Shown: in pieces, positions 25,984 through 35,979 of the stretch | How positions within the stretch are numbered: the stretch's first letter is position 1 | Layout: each line of letters begins with the position of its first letter | The notes under the pieces: generated by a model | What the model was told of the DNA's origin: nothing | What the model saw: only the letters and a program-made list of their open reading frames with translations | Database searches by the model: none | Origin: a virus | Reading direction: 5' to 3' (one strand) | IMG/VR virus record: IMGVR_UViG_3300035216_001536 | Span: 1 to 48,431 of that record | Length of the DNA: 48,431 nucleotides | Program-made: the position numbers and the translations under genes

Positions 25984-28900
25984 ATGTTATCTACCGCAAT
26001 AGGAATTCAATTCGATGTAAATGACCTTAACGCTAATTACGAAGTGGTTGGGTCGTCCAATAATTACTCATTTCAATACGACTTAGGAAAAGGAAGCAAG
26101 CTTGTAGATTTTGAAGGAGAGACTGCTCAAAAAACCATATCGTTAAATGGTAATTATGGCATTTTTTCGATTAGGATATTTGCTGTAAGCGACGTAGGTA
26201 TTCGTTCTGAATTTATTGAGAAAAACATATCCATTAGCCCTCCTTTATTTGATGACACTTTTACCTTTTCCGAGATCAGAGTTTCAAACCTTCCGGAAGA
26301 TTCAAATATAGGAAGTACCATCGAAATAGAACCTTCTGAAACTGGTAATTTATTAGCAGTTAATTCTGAATATATTAATAGGAATGTAGAAATAGAATGG
26401 AGGCTGTCCCCTCCTCCAGGCCACGCTAAAGAAGGAAAGTCGTTGGGTAATGAATTGCTTAGCGATAAGCTCTTAAGTAACTTTTCTCTCCAGATTAGGA
26501 ACACAGAAAACGGTAATGTAATATCTGATAGCCAGCTAAATAACTCGATAGCTCTTAAGTCAACACTTAACACTGCCTCCGTGTCTGATACGATGGACGC
26601 TTATACGGGTTTTTCTTTTACAGTGTCAAATGACACCATAACAGAATTAAGTCTAGATAGAACTCTCGCGTTGGAAGTTGTCTCTAACGACGCATTTGGT
26701 CGTCAAGCAACCGGGGTATTGACTGGAATAAATTATTTACCTACGGTTGATTCATTAAGCTATAATTTAAGGGGGGCGAAAATGTCTTTTAGTTGGTCTG
26801 CTCAAGACACTGATTTTTATGCAGCTCGAATCTCGTCCCTTGCTATTCCTGGTGACGAAGAAATATACGATCCTTATAACCTTCAGCAAAGCATAGATCA
26901 TTACGAAAGTCTGAGCAGGGCTCCTATTTGGGAAAAGCACAATAATTATAGAGTCGGAGATAAAGTCGTTCACAATTCAATTGTATTTGAATGTATACAA
27001 AATTACATATATTCCAGCTTTCCAAATATAAATACAAGCGACACTAGCTATTGGACAAATATAGGGCCAGTGATAGACCATTCTTTTACTCAAGAAGATG
27101 TAACTCAAAACAATAAAGAATTTAATCAAATATGGGGATATAATCATTATTATTCTTTCGTGCCTATTGACGGTTATGGTACAGGAGTAAGAGACAATCT
27201 AACTGAAACTGGTTTACATCCAGGGGGCGCGTTAGCTTATTTTAAGTCTGATGTCAAAATCGATAATTTAAATTTTATAGAAAGAGAAGACGATTTAATA
27301 TTTAGATGGAATATAACTGATCAAGATAATAATTTAGTAGATTTAAATCAATATAAATTTTTAGTTGGCGCAACTGATAAACCTACTATTCTTGGTATAA
27401 GCGGATCTTTGTACGATAGTGATACGAATTCATTTCTAACTGGAATAACTGAAGGCTTGAATTCTAGAACGTCTGTAACCGAAAATGGGGTTGAAAATAT
27501 ATCTGAAGATCTTCCTGGAACAAAAGTTTTTGAGACTTACGAATATACGAGAACTATAAACAACTCAATTTATAAAGTTGGGGGTTTTCCTGAGAGCAAA
27601 GATTTTTCTTTTTCTGGCCAGTATAATAATGGCGATCATATAATATTCGATAACTCACTATATAGGGCAACTAGCGAAACCGCCAGCAACTCTTTTAGGT
27701 TAACCACTCCTTCTATAGGAGCTTGGGACTCTAGCACAAACTATTTATTCAGAAGCGGTTTAGACTGTTCTGATTTGCTTACTTATCAGAGCGGTGTTTA
27801 TTCTGTTGTTGGGTCTGTTAATAATGAAATTATTGGTCCGGACGCTAGCGATGTTGTTGGATTATACAATGAGCTTGAAAGCTATTCCGTTGGGGATTTA
27901 GTCATATCTCCAGACGGTTTAATCGAGATTTATAATGGAGGAAAGTTTTTTGATGTTGGCGATGCTGTTTTGCATGAAGGTTCTTTATATAAATGCCTTA
28001 CCCAGCAGGAAACTTCTGACTATATATCCCCGGGCACCGGAATAAAGCACTGGGGGAACGCTTCGGCTTTTTCGGATGTTTCTGCATCTATTTATAAAGC
28101 CACAAGTCCGGTACCACAGTCTTCAGAAATACTCCCTTCTACGGGAAGCGCTCATTGGCAGGTCCAAAACCCAGATACATCCAACAAATATTATCTACTC
28201 GCTGAGGATTATGATTTTCCGGTTCGTAATTGGTCTGAGTTCGATGATTTTTCTAGCTTTGATTTTGTTGCATACGCTAACGATATATGGAGCGGAGTTG
28301 ACTCAAGCGGCCCAAACACATCTGCGGGAGCAAAAGCTCCAAGCTTGGCAAATGGCAATTATTGGGTTAACACCGACAACCAGTCAAACGACTTCTCAAC
28401 AAGTCACCAAGTTGGGGATAAAGTTTTTTCTAACGGAGCTATATATAAATGTTTAGCTAACAATCCGACGGGGGCGCCTCTTGAAGCTGTAGTCGACAGC
28501 ACTTCGCAAATAAACTCTTCATATCAATCGTCCCAGTGGATTCCTTATTGGGAGTTAAATACGGGCTTTGAAAATACAATTTTTAAACACGAAGGTATTC
28601 CAGAAAGCGGAAAAAGAAGCGTCGGTCTTAAGTTGGCGATTTTAAGCCCTTTGGGTGAAGTTTTAAGTTCAAGGAAGATTGTTGGAAATAACCCAGAGCC
28701 AAGTATATTGCCGCAAGGTTTTCAGGTTGATTCGTTGAGTAATGTAACCCAGGTTCATTTTGATTTCAATTATTCTTATGGCTCAAGAGAACAGACGAAG
28801 AAGGTTCAGGTATATAGATCTAGCGATCCAGTTTTTTCAATACTAGATTCGAATGGTTTTCCTGGTTCTGGGGCGGGCTCTTTTGTGTCAGAGATATTAG

Positions 28901-31900
28901 GGCCTGGAGAATCTACGTTTGGGGAAAATATCACATCGATCACTGACTCGCCTCCAATACCAAACGTCTCAGGTTTGGGGGATCAAATAACTGGTTATTA
29001 TTACAAGCTGCTACCTTTTGATGCTTTTGGTAGTGGTGATTTGTTTAATGTAGTAGATAATCAAGGAGATCTTGAGCGGGTTTTGGTTTATCCTCATGGA
29101 TACAACAATCAAAACAAAAATGGATACATGGGTCCTGTTTTTTCTACAAACGAAGATGCAATTCCCGGACCAGTTAAGGATTTTAAGGGAGACACTGCCT
29201 TTAAGAATTATTTCTTGAACTGGAAAATGCCCGATGCTGAATTCGATTCTGTAAACAATATAATAAACACCTCTCCAAATGACATAAGCCACTATGAAGT
29301 TTGGGAGTCAGAGGATAATTATCTTTACTTCGGCGCTGAAGACACCACTCTTGACGAAACAAGGAATCTATCTGGATACAGAAGAATAACTGGAGATCTG
29401 GCCAGCCTTGGACCGATACCTAGCGAAATTAATGACCCAGCTTTGGGAATAACTAACGCAACAAACGTTTTAAACATTTCGGCGATATCTCCAAGCGTAC
29501 AAGTAACGCATCAAGGGGAGCCTAATGACAAAAGATATTTTTGGGTTAGACCTGTAGATCACGCAGGCAACAAAGGCCCATTTACTGGTGATGCTGACCT
29601 GGGATCTTCTAGTGATGTTATAGGTTTGGACTTAATTTTGGGGCAAGCTAGCACTACAGATGTTTCAGATTTTGAACAAAACATAACCAAGACATTTCCT
29701 AATACTCTGGCTTTGGTTCCAAATAACCCTTTTACAGCTAACCAGCCATACGGAGGAGAAGTTGCGTGGGACCGACATTTTGTATATAGTGACGGAGTTG
29801 GTTATGTTATTGGACATAGCGACACTCACGAATTAAAGACTAGTCAGGGATTAAGCACGGCCAAATATATTTATTGGAAAAGAAGTGATATGTCCAGCTT
29901 ATCTACCGAACAGTACTCGATCCTAGGGCTTGCTCCTCCAGGCGATAAAGTTGTCCGGCTGATTGACGCGGAAATAGATGGAACGCAAAATATAACCAAT
30001 AATCAATTTTCTATTAAAGAAACCAATTATGATTTAGGGGTAGCTAATCAATACAATAATCATTATATTCGATTTAAGAATGGTTTACTGGACACTCAGG
30101 AGAGAAAAATTTCTAATTATCAGAAGTTTGCTAATTACGCAACAATAACTCTAGACAGGTCGCTTTCTCTGTCTCCTTTGAATGGTGACGATATAGAAAT
30201 TCTGGAAGAGGTTTCCGTAAGCTCTGCTATCACGAACCCCCTTCGCAGTATTCAATTCTCCGGGCAGTACAGAGTTTCTGATTATCATCCAGCTGGAGAA
30301 GGAGAAACAAACAACCCGAATGGTTACGCAGGGCCAGACATGGATTTGGAAAAACCAAGCCTGCTTGATGATAATGATTTTATAATCGCAAGGAATGCTG
30401 GGGGGACCCCGACCCCGATGTGGCACGCTTTTGCGAACGCAACGATAGGTACGGCCCATATAGAAGAAGCTGCGATAACTAATGCAAAAATACATAATTT
30501 AACGGCCGATAAAATAAGATCCTCTGTAATACAATCTCAAGATATTCAGGTCGGCGGGGACAGTAATAGCGGACAAATCAGAAGCGCTGGTTTTGGATTG
30601 CTAAACGATGTAGGCGGATATGGATATGATTGTGTGGACGCTCCAGGAGCAGGCTTTGCGATCAGCGGAAACGGTTCTTTTATTTTTAAAACAGAAAGGG
30701 GCAAGTTGTTTTTTGAGGAGGACGAGTTAACTATTCACGGAAATATAAGACAAAAGGACGGCTCCGAGTTGACCGTAATGTCAATGAACGCAGAGCCTGC
30801 GGTTTTTAATTACGATGAGACTGCGGATGGCGTTTTTGATCCAGAGCTACTTCAAACTTCAAACATTACCGTAAGATTTAATAATAGCGATATTACCGCA
30901 AGCGACGTTAGGTTTAAAATGGAACTTCCGGATGGAACTAACATATTTAATTATACTGACTATTCAAATGGTTATAATGCTTATGGCTTTGAGTACCAAC
31001 CAAGCAATACTTATTTCAATTCAGACACTAAGGTTGCAACCGCTACGTTTAAAGTTGGGGATAGAAAAACCAACATCGATCCAGGTTTTGATAAAATCAT
31101 TCACGGAACTGATGATGTTATTGACTTTCAATCTGTTATCATATACGCTTCTGGCATAGGCACCAGCACCGAACATTCAACAACAGTAAGCATGCTTGCG
31201 AATGGATCTCCTGGACCAACAGGAAAAACACCTGTTTATAGAGGGGTCTGGTCCGCTTCGGCGAATTATATCGGAATGGAGGATGGCAATCAAGGATCCG
31301 ACACGGCAGAGGAATTGAGGGGAGATTTAGTTTATTACGATAATTCCTCATCTCCAGCAGGAGCAAATGGGCATCATTATATAGCTATGAAAAATAGCGG
31401 GCCGTCGAGCTTGGTTGTAGCTCCAGGAACGCATGCTCAAACAGACGATTATTGGAAGAAATTCGGAGCCGAATTTCAAAGCGTGGCAACTAATTTACTG
31501 CTTGCGGACGATGCGGTCATAACTCATAGCTTGACTATGGGAAGTAGCGACGATGATAATCCAGCAACCCATGGAGCGGGTGGAAAAATCGTATCTTCTC
31601 AGTTCTTGGGTGGATTTAATGATGCATTGACAGATTATCGAATTCCAGAAGATTATTCGAAAGCGGGTTTTAGATTACAAAAATCAGCAGTTGCAGATGC
31701 CGGCAGTGTTTATAACGTGGCTCTAGATGTTGGTGGGCCAAACTCATATTTTAGATATAGTAGTATAGAGGACAAGGTGGAAATAAAAGGAAGCTTTATA
31801 AATAACACAGTAGCTGAAAATATTAGCGAAGGAGCAATTACAGCAACCGACTCTCAAGCAACTTTTATTGGCGGCGGCTATAATAATGAAATTCATGAAG

Positions 31901-33231
31901 ATATCCTAAGCAGCGCTAACAGCCTCGGCTCTTCAATTGTTGGTGGGGCTCACAACAATATTACTGGAAGATTTTCTTTCATAGGAAACGGATATAATAA
32001 TTCAGTTGGTGATAATTTTTCTGCTATAGTTGCTGGATATAATAATTCCATGCCTGATGTAGACATAAATAATGAGGGTGCAAATATAATTGGAGCGGGG
32101 GTAGGTAATAAAATAGATGGCGGCTCAGCTCAATGTATATTGGCTGGCGATAAAAACATCATATCTTACGACGAAACGGATACAACATACTTAACAAACA
32201 AAGGGTTGATTGATTTTGAGTTTAGCTATCTTAATAAGAATATTCTCGGAGACGGGGTCAACACTGTCGCCCTTATTCACAATAATTCATGGGCATTCTC
32301 GAGCAGCTGGTTTCCGGCCCGAAAGGACGGAACCACGTTAACTAATTGGGACTCAGCTTTTTACGTTAAAGCTCTTGTTTCCTCGGGGAATAAACCCAGC
32401 GACGGTCAGGGTTGGATTTATGACGCGAATTTTGGATGGGTTTACTTAGGCGGGCCTGGTGGGGGGCACAATTTATATTTATCAACACGGGCAAATCCAG
32501 CTAAAGCAATGTTCGCGTGGGCTCCAGATTTAACAGGAGTAGGGGCAAGCTCCTGGAAGTTATTCTTTGAATCCCAAATATGGACGAATTCTGGGTGGTT
32601 TAAAAGCGCATTTATAAGCAACCCTACCTTGATAGGTACTTGGCAGGATGGCGAGGGAATTATTGTCTACGAAGCTAGTTCGAGCCCGCCGTGGTTTGGG
32701 CTAATTAGAAATTCTAGTGGTGTGATTTTTAGTTCACCAATACCTGTGACCTATGTTAACCCTTTAACATATAGTGATGCCTCCCCTCCGATCACCCCAA
32801 TCGTTGGCGATATAGATGGAGACGGAACCCCTGACGCTTCCGATTCTACTCCAGCTATACGTTTGCGCGGAACGAGACAATCTAATGGTTCAATAGTTTG
32901 GTTTGTGTATGTGATTTTCACAAATACCTCACTCACTAACGCAAAAATTCACGTATCAGGAGGTGCAGCGTTTGCAGGATCACTGCAAGATAGTGATACC
33001 CTTTCTAGTCAAAATTCTTACAAAGTTGGAGATTTTACAGCAAATAATATATCTAGCCTTGTAAATGGCTATACTAATTACGCTTATTTTAGGTTTCCGG
33101 TTTCTTCAGATAATGGATCGACTTACTCTAACTCTCAAACTATAGAATCTATTGAGGTTGCAATCCCAACAGTAGGAGCGAGCTCGGGGGATGAAGCATC
33201 TACCTACAAACATTTATACCAAAGTCTTTAA
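25984..33231 (+). CDS. Giant tail tip/fibre protein (gpJ C-terminal part plus adhesion modules)
   Basis: 2415 residues, starting four bases after the gpJ stop. The N-terminal 300 residues look like fibronectin-III-type domains of gpJ (YGIFSIRIFAVSDVGIRS). About four short modules with the pattern Y..GD.V...G..Y.C resemble CBM5/12 carbohydrate-binding modules (near 315-360, 543-583, 631-694, 806-859). Near 1484-1525 is the gpJ-tail motif (IGTAHIEEAAITNAKI, LTADKIRSSVIQSQDIQ). Near 1960-2085 are beta-roll repeats with G.GYNN, VGGAHNN, GNGYNN and AGYNN. After about 2099 follows a Trp-rich domain (GWIYDANFGWVYLGG, IWTNSGWF) and a thrombospondin-3-like calcium loop (GDIDGDGTPDASD, near 2278). Expected role: central fibre and receptor binding. 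No SD. Confidence 0.8.
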   Translation: MLSTAIGIQFDVNDLNANYEVVGSSNNYSFQYDLGKGSKLVDFEGETAQKTISLNGNYGIFSIRIFAVSDVGIRSEFIEKNISISPPLFDDTFTFSEIRVSNLPEDSNIGSTIEIEPSETGNLLAVNSEYINRNVEIEWRLSPPPGHAKEGKSLGNELLSDKLLSNFSLQIRNTENGNVISDSQLNNSIALKSTLNTASVSDTMDAYTGFSFTVSNDTITELSLDRTLALEVVSNDAFGRQATGVLTGINYLPTVDSLSYNLRGAKMSFSWSAQDTDFYAARISSLAIPGDEEIYDPYNLQQSIDHYESLSRAPIWEKHNNYRVGDKVVHNSIVFECIQNYIYSSFPNINTSDTSYWTNIGPVIDHSFTQEDVTQNNKEFNQIWGYNHYYSFVPIDGYGTGVRDNLTETGLHPGGALAYFKSDVKIDNLNFIEREDDLIFRWNITDQDNNLVDLNQYKFLVGATDKPTILGISGSLYDSDTNSFLTGITEGLNSRTSVTENGVENISEDLPGTKVFETYEYTRTINNSIYKVGGFPESKDFSFSGQYNNGDHIIFDNSLYRATSETASNSFRLTTPSIGAWDSSTNYLFRSGLDCSDLLTYQSGVYSVVGSVNNEIIGPDASDVVGLYNELESYSVGDLVISPDGLIEIYNGGKFFDVGDAVLHEGSLYKCLTQQETSDYISPGTGIKHWGNASAFSDVSASIYKATSPVPQSSEILPSTGSAHWQVQNPDTSNKYYLLAEDYDFPVRNWSEFDDFSSFDFVAYANDIWSGVDSSGPNTSAGAKAPSLANGNYWVNTDNQSNDFSTSHQVGDKVFSNGAIYKCLANNPTGAPLEAVVDSTSQINSSYQSSQWIPYWELNTGFENTIFKHEGIPESGKRSVGLKLAILSPLGEVLSSRKIVGNNPEPSILPQGFQVDSLSNVTQVHFDFNYSYGSREQTKKVQVYRSSDPVFSILDSNGFPGSGAGSFVSEILGPGESTFGENITSITDSPPIPNVSGLGDQITGYYYKLLPFDAFGSGDLFNVVDNQGDLERVLVYPHGYNNQNKNGYMGPVFSTNEDAIPGPVKDFKGDTAFKNYFLNWKMPDAEFDSVNNIINTSPNDISHYEVWESEDNYLYFGAEDTTLDETRNLSGYRRITGDLASLGPIPSEINDPALGITNATNVLNISAISPSVQVTHQGEPNDKRYFWVRPVDHAGNKGPFTGDADLGSSSDVIGLDLILGQASTTDVSDFEQNITKTFPNTLALVPNNPFTANQPYGGEVAWDRHFVYSDGVGYVIGHSDTHELKTSQGLSTAKYIYWKRSDMSSLSTEQYSILGLAPPGDKVVRLIDAEIDGTQNITNNQFSIKETNYDLGVANQYNNHYIRFKNGLLDTQERKISNYQKFANYATITLDRSLSLSPLNGDDIEILEEVSVSSAITNPLRSIQFSGQYRVSDYHPAGEGETNNPNGYAGPDMDLEKPSLLDDNDFIIARNAGGTPTPMWHAFANATIGTAHIEEAAITNAKIHNLTADKIRSSVIQSQDIQVGGDSNSGQIRSAGFGLLNDVGGYGYDCVDAPGAGFAISGNGSFIFKTERGKLFFEEDELTIHGNIRQKDGSELTVMSMNAEPAVFNYDETADGVFDPELLQTSNITVRFNNSDITASDVRFKMELPDGTNIFNYTDYSNGYNAYGFEYQPSNTYFNSDTKVATATFKVGDRKTNIDPGFDKIIHGTDDVIDFQSVIIYASGIGTSTEHSTTVSMLANGSPGPTGKTPVYRGVWSASANYIGMEDGNQGSDTAEELRGDLVYYDNSSSPAGANGHHYIAMKNSGPSSLVVAPGTHAQTDDYWKKFGAEFQSVATNLLLADDAVITHSLTMGSSDDDNPATHGAGGKIVSSQFLGGFNDALTDYRIPEDYSKAGFRLQKSAVADAGSVYNVALDVGGPNSYFRYSSIEDKVEIKGSFINNTVAENISEGAITATDSQATFIGGGYNNEIHEDILSSANSLGSSIVGGAHNNITGRFSFIGNGYNNSVGDNFSAIVAGYNNSMPDVDINNEGANIIGAGVGNKIDGGSAQCILAGDKNIISYDETDTTYLTNKGLIDFEFSYLNKNILGDGVNTVALIHNNSWAFSSSWFPARKDGTTLTNWDSAFYVKALVSSGNKPSDGQGWIYDANFGWVYLGGPGGGHNLYLSTRANPAKAMFAWAPDLTGVGASSWKLFFESQIWTNSGWFKSAFISNPTLIGTWQDGEGIIVYEASSSPPWFGLIRNSSGVIFSSPIPVTYVNPLTYSDASPPITPIVGDIDGDGTPDASDSTPAIRLRGTRQSNGSIVWFVYVIFTNTSLTNAKIHVSGGAAFAGSLQDSDTLSSQNSYKVGDFTANNISSLVNGYTNYAYFRFPVSSDNGSTYSNSQTIESIEVAIPTVGASSGDEASTYKHLYQSL

Positions 33232-33247
33232 CCCACAATAATTTACT

Positions 33248-34027
33248 ATGACCAATCACTCCCCAGGAACAAACCCAGGCTCAACCCCTACACAATCACC
33301 TAGCGATTATGTTTTGGGGGATGGGTATAATGCTGGAAATTTAATAGCAGCAGGATCAAACAATAAAATACAAGAATCCAGGAGATGTTCAATCATTAAC
33401 GGTGCAGGTAATTTTATACTAGGCAAGTATAATACCCATATTATTGGAGATTATGTTACTCTAGAGGATCCCGACGGAGATGCAAACCCTTCTATAATCA
33501 ATTTTAAAACAACTTTTAACAATACCGGCGCTGGTAACGTTGTACTTGCCAGTAATAATAAATATTATAGAGCTAAGACTTCAACTTCCACAGACCCTGC
33601 TGACATTGCCAACGCTAGTTACTGGGAGTTGATCGAAATACTTAATAACGCTTTTTATGTTGGATGTTTGAATGGATTACATTCTTATGGAGATGTTGTC
33701 GCTTACTCTTCATCAGACGAAAGATTGAAAGATAATATAAGAATTATCAAAGAGCCCTTATCTAAAATCTTATCTTTGGATTCTGTAGAGTTTGACTGGA
33801 ACGAAAAGCAAGAAACTTATAAAGGTCATGATATAGGACTAATCGCACAGCAAGTAGAAAAAGTTGCTCCTGAATTAGTCACCACTCGGGTAAGTGGGTT
33901 TAAGGCTGTTAAATATGAAAAATTAACTTCCCTGCTTGTTGGCGCGATAAAAGAACAGCAGGAGCAGATTAGTGTTTTGAATGACAAGGTTGAGCGCTTG
34001 CTAGAAAAATTTGACTCTATGAGTTGA
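33248..34027 (+). CDS. Fibre tip with S74-type intramolecular chaperone
   Basis: 259 residues. Residues 20-70 are beta-roll repeats (LGDGYNAGNLIAAGSNN, IINGAGNFILGKYN) that continue the pattern of the preceding gene. Residues 156-259 are a peptidase S74 domain: SDERLKDNI with the Ser156/Lys161 dyad, FDWNE, IGLIAQQVEKVAPELV, GFKAVKYEKLTSLLVGAIKE and a closing coiled coil. In this family the domain aids trimer folding and then cleaves itself off before the Ser, here leaving about 155 residues. It lies 16 bases after the large fibre gene, in another frame and without an SD. Its 3' end overlaps the convergent glycan operon by 11 bases. It may chaperone the large fibre in trans. Confidence 0.88.
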   Translation: MTNHSPGTNPGSTPTQSPSDYVLGDGYNAGNLIAAGSNNKIQESRRCSIINGAGNFILGKYNTHIIGDYVTLEDPDGDANPSIINFKTTFNNTGAGNVVLASNNKYYRAKTSTSTDPADIANASYWELIEILNNAFYVGCLNGLHSYGDVVAYSSSDERLKDNIRIIKEPLSKILSLDSVEFDWNEKQETYKGHDIGLIAQQVEKVAPELVTTRVSGFKAVKYEKLTSLLVGAIKEQQEQISVLNDKVERLLEKFDSMS

Positions 34028-34820
34028 TTATTTTCATTAATATCCTTGACTCTGTCGGGGGTATATCTGAATAACTTAACCAATCCTTTACTGAGTCGTT
34101 TTTATATTTTCCAGTCTTCCACCAATCCCTAAGTATAACTTTAAACTCTTCAAAATTAGAACAGTTTAATTTGTCGCTTACAAGGGACTCTATCATGGAG
34201 GATGGAGTTAGCGATCCGCTTGAGGCGTTCGTTGATCCTGTTTGGCTGGATTTATCTATTTCGTCATCCCCTACAATATGAACGTTTAAAAAATTTCTTA
34301 CGCATCTAACGAAAGCTCTATTGCAAGCTATGGTTTCCAGGAACTTAGTAGCAAAGCTGCTGGTGTTATCTAGGGTAGCGTTAGCCATATCTTGAAAGAT
34401 CACTGGCTCTCCAAATGTTTCGTAGTTTGGTAGGAATTTCATTCTGCATACCACAGCAACATGATTTAATTCACACCTAACTGTTTCATATGCGACATCT
34501 GAAAAACCCCTTAACTTTGCAAGCTCCTTTATTCCGCTGAGTTTTATTAATAGTTGGTAATCTTTTAGACCGATTATAGATCTGGGTAAATCTTTTTTTC
34601 TTAAGCTAAACCAAGATTTATTTGGAAAGAGGTTTTCGTCTTTAATCATAGCTCTCCAATTCACAGAGCCATCCTCCGAGAATTCGTAATCTACATTATC
34701 AAGCAATCCAAATTCATTTCTAAGAAATTTACCTGGACCGTCTTTGTAGTTTTTGATATAAACTAAATTACTTTGCTCTTCGTTTTCTGAATTATTTTCT
34801 GATGTCTTTGTTTTTACCAT
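34017..34820 (-). CDS. Conserved phage protein, possible ssDNA annealing/recombination function
   Basis: 267 residues. The centre carries ELAKLRGFSDVAYETVRCEL, HVAVVCRMKFLPNYET, FQDMANATLDNTSSFATKF and ETIACNRAFVRCVRNFLNV followed by IVGDDEI. I remember similar LRG, PNYET and NRAF.R.VRNFL motifs in uncharacterised proteins of marine T4-like phages. The helix with NRAFVRCVRNFL recalls the last helix of Rad52-like annealing cores, which is only a suggestion. A Ser-rich linker (SSQTGSTNASSGSLTPSS) precedes a small C-terminal helical domain with DWWKTGKYKN. It is the last gene of the minus operon and overlaps the preceding gene by 29 bases; nothing links it to glycans. Confidence 0.6.
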   Translation of the reverse strand: MVKTKTSENNSENEEQSNLVYIKNYKDGPGKFLRNEFGLLDNVDYEFSEDGSVNWRAMIKDENLFPNKSWFSLRKKDLPRSIIGLKDYQLLIKLSGIKELAKLRGFSDVAYETVRCELNHVAVVCRMKFLPNYETFGEPVIFQDMANATLDNTSSFATKFLETIACNRAFVRCVRNFLNVHIVGDDEIDKSSQTGSTNASSGSLTPSSMIESLVSDKLNCSNFEEFKVILRDWWKTGKYKNDSVKDWLSYSDIPPTESRILMKIINS

Positions 34821-35979
34821 GATTTTTGTCGTTATAAATTTTTAGAGTATCAATTTCTTCCCAAAATTCAGGGCAGTCTATGACTTGGTCATGTTCTCCT
34901 TCGAGCTCATTTTTCCAAGCAGCCTTACTGCTGTATGCTTGTCCTCCTGATATGATTTTCATTGAATTTTTATAACGACTATTATTACATAGTTTTTCAG
35001 AATTGTCAAGATCTTTTTTAGTTTTTTCTTTTAATAAAGTAATTGGCCAGTCGAAGAATTTTAATCTTAGTTCATTTATTATATTTTCATCTTTGCATAA
35101 TAGATTGAATCTAACTCCTCCTTTTTCTAAAGATTTGAAATAACTTTCTTTACTATCATGAGATACAAAATAATTTATTCTGTTTATATTTTTACGTATA
35201 ACATCTAAGTATCTGATTCCCATGGGTTTATTTAGAAATATATTACATTTTCTATCGTATGCCCATTTAGCTATGTTTTGTTCGTCGAAGCATTCGTGCC
35301 CCCATATGTTAACAGGCTGCCCTTTAGCGAAGCTTGCGGGCATTATGTGGTTGGGGACTACAGAGATAGCTGGGATATGGTATTGCGCGCCCAGGTGTAG
35401 AGTTTCTATTTCTGAAATAGTATTTTCGATTTTTAACAATTTTAAAATAGATGAGGCTATTTCTTCGGGCTTAATTAAATTCACCATCTTCAGCTCTTCG
35501 CTGTCAGAGAACGAGGGTTTTAGTCCGTTCCTGTGGGATTCGATTAGTATCTGATTTTCTTTGTCTCCCCAATACGGGCCGCAGCATTCTTTAAATAGTA
35601 CGCTATATAGGCACACTATTTTTTTATTAAAGCCAGAAGCTACATGAGTGCTAAACGAATCGTTTCCAAAATGTAAAAGCGAGTTCTGTATGATATATGC
35701 AGATTGTTTTATATTTGTTCTTCCGTGCAAGTGCTCGCAGCCTCTGATCGGTTTATCTTCTTTTCCACCTATTTGTATAACTTTAATTCCTTGACTGTTT
35801 AAATGAGGTAGGATCATTTCCATTACGTCATTATAGTAATCGTAATTTTTTGCCTGCATTCCACTGCTCGCATGAAGAGTTATGTATTTATTTTCAGCTA
35901 TGGGATAAAAGCAGGTTTCTATATGAGGTTTATCTATTTTGACCCCACACGATAAGGCGTATTGTTCGATTAAGTGCAT
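34792..35979 (-). CDS. C-terminal half of a GT9 (heptosyltransferase-like) enzyme plus unknown domain
   Basis: 395 residues. Residues 1-165 correspond to the second Rossmann lobe of GT9 transferases: ITLHASSGMQAKNYDYY, KVIQIGGKEDKPIRG, a LHGRT motif, HFGNDSFSTHVASGF and KKIVCLYS. The first lobe is missing here and is found at the end of the upstream gene, so the catalytic unit is divided. Residues about 190-395 are a separate domain with ISVVPNHIMPASFAKGQPVN, which I do not recognise. The ATG at 35979 lies within the last ten bases of the upstream gene, suggesting translational coupling. It is a component of the glycan operon; donor sugar unknown. Confidence 0.75.
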   Translation of the reverse strand: MHLIEQYALSCGVKIDKPHIETCFYPIAENKYITLHASSGMQAKNYDYYNDVMEMILPHLNSQGIKVIQIGGKEDKPIRGCEHLHGRTNIKQSAYIIQNSLLHFGNDSFSTHVASGFNKKIVCLYSVLFKECCGPYWGDKENQILIESHRNGLKPSFSDSEELKMVNLIKPEEIASSILKLLKIENTISEIETLHLGAQYHIPAISVVPNHIMPASFAKGQPVNIWGHECFDEQNIAKWAYDRKCNIFLNKPMGIRYLDVIRKNINRINYFVSHDSKESYFKSLEKGGVRFNLLCKDENIINELRLKFFDWPITLLKEKTKKDLDNSEKLCNNSRYKNSMKIISGGQAYSSKAAWKNELEGEHDQVIDCPEFWEEIDTLKIYNDKNHGKNKDIRK

